This document shows positions 32,055 to 35,724 of a stretch of 35,724 nt of DNA, one piece after another. The notes below the pieces were generated by a model, which saw only the letters and a list, made by a program, of their open reading frames with translations, was not told the origin of the DNA and did not search any database. Position 1 is the first letter of the stretch, and each line of letters begins with the position of its first letter. The stretch lies in NCBI GenBank assembly GCA_902782645.1, contig CACZNV010000131.1, positions 1-35,724 of the forward strand. The letters are read 5' to 3'. The position numbers were made by a program, and so were the translations under genes. Source of the stretch: an uncultured Ruminococcus sp. Lineage in GTDB: Bacteria > Bacillota > Clostridia > UBA1212.

Positions 32055-33092
32055 TCACAGAAACTCTTTGTGAATGCAGTCGCCCTCAAGGTCCTCAAGC
32101 ACCGTGTTGAAGCTGTCGTTTCTGCAGTACGGAGGACACCTCTTAAGATTGATACTTTCGTAAACCTGCCATTTTCTGTAGGAGTTCCAGACCTCTTCAA
32201 AAGTCTTGCCCTCTCCTCTCATATCGCCAATGAGAAAATCCGGATCCTGTCTGTGGTGCAAGCAGGCGAAGACCTTGGCGTCAGCGGTGACAACTGTCGA
32301 GAAGAACATTCCCCGGCAGCGGCTGTAATCCCTTTCAGGACCCTTTTCAAACCTTGCATATTTCTGAAGCGAGGCTCTGACTTTAAAATCTTCGGTCTCA
32401 TATTTTTCTTTGAGCCTGAGATATTCTCCGGAAATATCCGTGCTGTCGCCCGTGAAGGGTCTGAACTGTGCCGCACCCACGCCGCAGTCCCTGCAGAGGA
32501 CCACAAATTTTTCCATGTCGCACACGGTCGATTCCCCGGTAAGGAAGCCTGCGGTAAAGGACACAGCCGAGCCGGTCTCTTCTTTCACATTGGCCATAAG
32601 CCGCATGTTTTCGCACACCTTGAGGAAGCTTTTTTCAGGCATCCCGTGGGTTTTTTTATACATTTCCGCAGTTCCCGCGTCGAGGCTGATTCTGAAGTAT
32701 GAGCAGTACTTGGCGATTGCAAGCGCCTTTTCCCTGTCAAGGGCAAGACCGTTGCTGTTGAGCCCGATTTCCATCCCCGTGTTCTTAATCAGTTCGAGGG
32801 TCCTCACAAAGTCTTTGTGAAGCAGAGGCTCGCCGCCCCCGCTGATTATAACGCCCTGATTGCCCATCTTTTTCAGGCCCGAAACAATCATTTTTATCTC
32901 GTCCCAGGTGAGCTCGCTGCCGTTTTCTTTCACGCCAACGCATAGAGGGCAGTTGTTGTTGCACTTGTTGGTCAGATCAAATTCAGTCACTATCAGCGTC
33001 TTTCCTGCGTCAAAAAAGCGGGCCAGTTTGTCCTGATAATGAAGTATTTTCTTTCCTGAGTTGAACTCGTTAAAAATTGTTTTTTCCATCAT
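32055..33092 (-). CDS. Radical SAM protein with SPASM-like C-terminus
   Basis: The 345-residue protein has the canonical CxxxCxxC cluster, CNNNCPLC at Cys44/48/51, followed by ISGGGEPLLH (GGEP motif for SAM binding) and IGLNSNGL. The C-terminal third carries more Cys: SRCRGMFF, KVFACLHHR, KRCPPYCRND and EGDC. This is the spacing of SPASM/twitch auxiliary Fe-S clusters. AGAGGCAAA precedes the ATG. Its partner 18 nt upstream is a TIM-barrel epimerase-like protein. No RiPP precursor peptide was found beside it. A sugar or peptide modification role is possible; the substrate is unknown. Confidence 0.88.
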   Translation of the reverse strand: MMEKTIFNEFNSGKKILHYQDKLARFFDAGKTLIVTEFDLTNKCNNNCPLCVGVKENGSELTWDEIKMIVSGLKKMGNQGVIISGGGEPLLHKDFVRTLELIKNTGMEIGLNSNGLALDREKALAIAKYCSYFRISLDAGTAEMYKKTHGMPEKSFLKVCENMRLMANVKEETGSAVSFTAGFLTGESTVCDMEKFVVLCRDCGVGAAQFRPFTGDSTDISGEYLRLKEKYETEDFKVRASLQKYARFEKGPERDYSRCRGMFFSTVVTADAKVFACLHHRQDPDFLIGDMRGEGKTFEEVWNSYRKWQVYESINLKRCPPYCRNDSFNTVLEDLEGDCIHKEFL

Positions 33093-33110
33093 TTTGCCTC
33101 TGATCTGCGG

Positions 33111-33896
33111 TCAGTTAAAACCCGCGCTCCTGACTGCCGCCACAGCCTCTTTCAGCGTTTCAAAAAAGTCGCCGGGTATAACTCCTTCAAATGTGGCGGC
33201 GCCGTCGTACCCCGCCCTGTCAAGAGCCGCTTTTAAAGCTTTCATCTCCTCAATATCGTCAGCTTTCGGGAACTCCCTGAAATGCTTCAGACTCGACAGA
33301 TGGACATGGGCAATGCTGCTGCCGTACCCTGCTATCTCGTCAAGAGTCCCTCCTCCGAGAATTGTGTGAAAATAGTCAATGTGAAGCTTCAAGGCCCCGT
33401 CTCCGACCCTCTTCACGATGTCCATTGCCTCTTTGGCGGAATTTATAAAGTTGCACTCCTCTTTGCGAAGTTCCTCCAGCGCAATTGCAATACCGTATTC
33501 TTTTGCCGCAGGAAGCACAATTTCCCGCAGAACATCGCAAAACCTCTCTTCCGCAGTCTCCTTACTCATTCCCTCCGGGATGCGTCTCTGAGCTCCGCAG
33601 CCGAGCACAACGATTTTGCCGCCAAGGATCGATGCCTTGGCGAATGCGTCTTTCAAATAGTTTTCAAGGGGCCCGTAGCAATCCCTGCCGCCAAGGAGAG
33701 GCATATCGCCCGTAAGCATCCCGTTCAGCGAAACGCACCGGATGCCCGCCTCATCGCAAATCTCGCGGGTTCTTTTCAGACTGTCAAAACCGGACCCGGC
33801 AACAAGGAAAAGCGGCGGCTCAAAACAGTCGCAGCCGTATTCTTTGACTTTTACAATCTTGTCGTCGCCCCAAACTCCGCAGGAGCCGATCATCAT
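33111..33896 (-). CDS. Xylose-isomerase-like TIM-barrel protein (sugar phosphate isomerase/epimerase)
   Basis: The ATG at 33896 follows GGGGGTG at 6 nt; an upstream GTG at 33905 is less likely. The 261-residue protein has the family's strand-end metal ligands: ALEELRKEECNFI (Glu), LHIDYFHTI (Asp and His), HVHLSS (His) and ATFEG (Glu). These bind a divalent metal in isomerases and epimerases of the AP-endonuclease-2 superfamily. No signal peptide. It heads the two-gene operon with the radical SAM gene, driven by the promoter at 33930-33958. Substrate not decidable. Confidence 0.85.
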   Translation of the reverse strand: MMIGSCGVWGDDKIVKVKEYGCDCFEPPLFLVAGSGFDSLKRTREICDEAGIRCVSLNGMLTGDMPLLGGRDCYGPLENYLKDAFAKASILGGKIVVLGCGAQRRIPEGMSKETAEERFCDVLREIVLPAAKEYGIAIALEELRKEECNFINSAKEAMDIVKRVGDGALKLHIDYFHTILGGGTLDEIAGYGSSIAHVHLSSLKHFREFPKADDIEEMKALKAALDRAGYDGAATFEGVIPGDFFETLKEAVAAVRSAGFN

Positions 33897-33929
33897 GTTA
33901 AGCACCCCCGTTTTTTGAACTGCCCTATA

Positions 33930-33958
33930 ATTTTATCTCAAAACGGGAATTTCGGCAA
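33930..33958 (-). promoter_or_regulatory. Promoter of the TIM-barrel / radical SAM operon
   Basis: On the minus strand TTGCCG (33953-33958), 17 bp, TAAAAT (33930-33935), about 35 nt before the ATG. The remaining gap to 34111 shows no gene. Confidence 0.65.
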
Positions 33959-34111
33959 CAGTTTCAGGCTACCTTTGACGACACATGCAGGTATGTTAGG
34001 CAAGCAAATACAGAATAACGACATGTGCGCAAAAACCAGGCAGTAGACTGTACGCCCAAGCCGAGAAACCATATTCTCAAGGAATGCTCTAATCCAATCT
34101 AAACTTGCTAA

Positions 34112-34954
34112 CTACAATTTGATTACAGATATAACAGGAACATATTCCCGTATGTGTTTCTGTTTTATGCATTCTCTCCTTTTAACACGAAGAAACGAAA
34201 GCGTTAAAGCTTCTCCGTTTTGAACCAATAACGGGCAGTCTATAGTTATTCGGTTTAATTCAATTTGGTCTATTATGCTCCCTGTGTTCATATCAAACGA
34301 AATGAATTTTCCTTTTTCTCCCAGAACGTATGTATATAGCATGTTGTCAACAATACAGATTTTATTGGTTCCTTTCGTAAGTATTACATTCTTTATGATA
34401 CCTGTGTTGGCATCCAGCAAATAGACTCCGCCTCCATGCTCAGCGGTGCAAATAATGAATGTATCGTCCTTCAATATGATGTTGTGATATAGGTATCCCC
34501 TCAGTGTTTGTTTCCAAAGCAAAACACCCGAATCCAAACGGTAACATTCGTATTTTTCTGCTGATGGGTTTTTGATTAGATACGGACCGACTACATACTG
34601 GTCTTTCGCAAATTTATACATACGATCGTTGATAATCGTCTCGAATGACTGCTCAGAGCGTTCCATTTTCAATGTGTTTAAGTTTAAATAGTCTTTATTA
34701 GAGACTATCAGCCGGTCTTTCTTTTCGTCATGAATCCACTGTGACGGTATTAAGAAATCTTCGACCTCTAACTGCAAATGATTTATTTGCTGTCCTTCGG
34801 CGTTAAAACAATCTATAGCTAAAGTATCATGCTTAAAACGGCTTGAATAGCAAAAAAGATAGCAATCATCTAATTTTTTGAATAGTCCATTATATTCAAA
34901 AAAACTTGCAGTTCTGTAGGAATCGCCATATTGAAAATCGAGTTGTTTTATCAT
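34112..34954 (-). CDS. Probable immunity protein, beta-propeller-like
   Basis: The 280-residue soluble protein begins MIKQLDFQYGDSYRTASFFE. Blade-like repeats follow, with KLDDCYLFCYSS, DRLIVSNKDYLNL, YRLDSGVLLWKQTL, VYLLDANTGIIKNVI and ISFDMNTGSIIDQI. This YRLD.G..LW / .D..TG pattern is that of PQQ/WD-type propellers. Its ATG stands 24 nt after the stop of the toxin gene, preceded by AGAAAGGAAGC. Position directly behind an Rhs/Hint toxin is that of an immunity gene; binding is inferred, not seen. AT-rich relative to the metabolic genes. Confidence 0.72.
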   Translation of the reverse strand: MIKQLDFQYGDSYRTASFFEYNGLFKKLDDCYLFCYSSRFKHDTLAIDCFNAEGQQINHLQLEVEDFLIPSQWIHDEKKDRLIVSNKDYLNLNTLKMERSEQSFETIINDRMYKFAKDQYVVGPYLIKNPSAEKYECYRLDSGVLLWKQTLRGYLYHNIILKDDTFIICTAEHGGGVYLLDANTGIIKNVILTKGTNKICIVDNMLYTYVLGEKGKFISFDMNTGSIIDQIELNRITIDCPLLVQNGEALTLSFLRVKRRECIKQKHIREYVPVISVIKL

Positions 34955-34978
34955 GATAGATGCTTCCTTTCTTTAACT

Positions 34979-35724
34979 TCAATTCCAAGGAATTAATTCC
35001 TCGACAATAGCCAAGGGATTATTCTTTTGCATTATTTTCATCTTAAGCTTCAAAACAGCCAAACCAACTCCTGAAGCTTGAGATTTACTTGCAAATTCCC
35101 AAATATGGTATATGCCGTCTTTGCCAAGAGCAATAACATCAGGCCTTTGGCTACCGACCAACCCTGCTGTTTTCAAAGCTCTGTTGCCGTATATTTCTGT
35201 GTAATTATCAGATTTCTCCAATGCCTCTATGAAACGATCTATGCGTTCCTTATGAATATCGCGGCCGTGTCCACCGCCAAGCCTCTTGCATTCATTATGT
35301 ACCAGCACTCCCTCATCGCCGACATAGTACGTGTGGTACCCTTCGACCTCAAAGTTGTAAACCTTTACAGGACTCTCGAGTATCTCGTGCTGGATCTTCT
35401 CGACGACTACATATTCCCCGTTTACCGTTACAAGAATGTCTCCCGCCCGCAGCTTGCAGGCTGCTGTCCATCCTTTAACCGGAGAGTAAAACGGGTGCTC
35501 GTTTGTACAGACCGTTTCCTTTCCCTTAATCGTTACGTGTATAAGTTCATCGGCTTCCTTGACAAATGTCCGGACTACTTTCCTTAGTCCCACATTCCCG
35601 CTTGTCTCATTATAATCTCTTGAAAAGGCATTGGCAAGTTCAGTCCTCTGATAGCTGACATCAGAGCGCCTGTACGGATTGATGTTTTCAACGGTCGCAG
35701 GTTTTCCGAGTTTTTCCAGCGCAA
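34979..35724 (-). CDS. Rhs/Hint-type toxin C-terminal part (5' end outside window)
   Basis: The frame is open from the right window edge to a stop at 34979. It starts ...KLGKPATVENINPYR (the end of an Rhs core), then RSDVSYQRTELANAFSRDYN, then a pretoxin Hint C-half: VRTFVKEADELIHVTIKGKE, CTNEHPFYSPVKGW and YNFEVEGYHTYYVGDEGVLV, then HNEC. The C-terminal toxin domain has SQRPDVIALGKDGIYHIWEF followed by ASKSQASG. That is an R-P-D-V ... E-F-x-S/K array compatible with PD-(D/E)XK nucleases. The Hint N-half with its catalytic Cys (CFxAGT) is missing, so autoprocessing is doubtful. The stop is 24 nt before the propeller immunity gene. Confidence 0.78.
   Translation of the reverse strand, partial: ALEKLGKPATVENINPYRRSDVSYQRTELANAFSRDYNETSGNVGLRKVVRTFVKEADELIHVTIKGKETVCTNEHPFYSPVKGWTAACKLRAGDILVTVNGEYVVVEKIQHEILESPVKVYNFEVEGYHTYYVGDEGVLVHNECKRLGGGHGRDIHKERIDRFIEALEKSDNYTEIYGNRALKTAGLVGSQRPDVIALGKDGIYHIWEFASKSQASGVGLAVLKLKMKIMQKNNPLAIVEELIPWN

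Larger units (their letters stand above)
60..32232. repeat. Dispersed octamer CGCCAATG / CATTGGCG, 28 exact copies
   Basis: CATTGGCG on the plus strand starts at 60, 1233, 6005, 10786, 13980, 21255, 24137, 26043, 30439, 31247, 31579 and 31834. CGCCAATG starts at 1797, 2307, 4454, 10732, 11372, 13734, 15342, 21741, 22989, 25029, 26541, 27676, 29524, 29848, 30584 and 32225. Chance expectation for one octamer on both strands of 35.7 kb is about one. Most copies are in genes, in more than one reading frame; 21255 and 31579 are intergenic. Confidence 0.8.

Overview
The window reads as a chromosomal stretch of a Gram-positive, Clostridia-like gut or rumen bacterium (Firmicutes; closest genus not decidable by eye). 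The reasons are GGAGG-type ribosome sites before most genes, consensus sigma-A promoters with 16-17 bp spacers, a T-box riboswitch, a RsmE/RsmD/CoaD housekeeping block, a YfhO-type membrane protein and Rhs/YD-repeat toxin modules. Almost every gene is on the minus strand; the exceptions are a TetR-type regulator and a histidine phosphatase (20.6-22.0 kb). No tRNA, rRNA, CRISPR array or intact insertion sequence was recognised.

Layout. 0-2.85 kb: an acyl-CoA synthetase and an acyl-ACP thioesterase in one operon behind a complete T-box riboswitch whose best specifier reading is CUC (leucine). 2.9-6.3 kb: two tandem-duplicated membrane-anchored proteins and a secreted ricin-lectin-like protein behind a perfect TTGACA-17-TATAAT promoter. 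6.4-8.6 kb: orphan immunity-type genes, one frameshifted. 8.7-12.2 kb: a SASA-type esterase lipoprotein and a second AMP-forming ligase. 12.4-13.3 kb: an immunity-like gene directly behind the C-terminal remnant of a PD-(D/E)XK toxin. 13.6-17.7 kb: a GT-C-like membrane protein, a D-lyxose isomerase-family cupin and a PLP aminotransferase. 17.7-20.4 kb: decayed Rhs, toxin and immunity fragments around two intact membrane or lipoprotein genes. 20.6-22.0 kb: the TetR regulator and phosphatase. 22.1-31.6 kb: a long minus-strand run (YfhO, a small repeat protein, M24 peptidase, rsmD, coaD, a coiled-coil protein, rsmE, a phosphodiester glycosidase, a membrane protein). 31.6-33.9 kb: a repeat array, a nuclease-ATPase remnant, and a radical SAM plus TIM-barrel operon. 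34.1-35.7 kb: an Rhs-type toxin module with its probable immunity protein.

Two signals cross gene boundaries. First, the octamer CGCCAATG / CATTGGCG occurs 28 times on the two strands (about one expected by chance) and is absent from all four toxin/immunity islands. Second, the T-box couples aminoacylation of what looks like tRNA-Leu to acyl-CoA synthetase and thioesterase expression, which suggests a link between leucine supply and branched-chain acyl metabolism.
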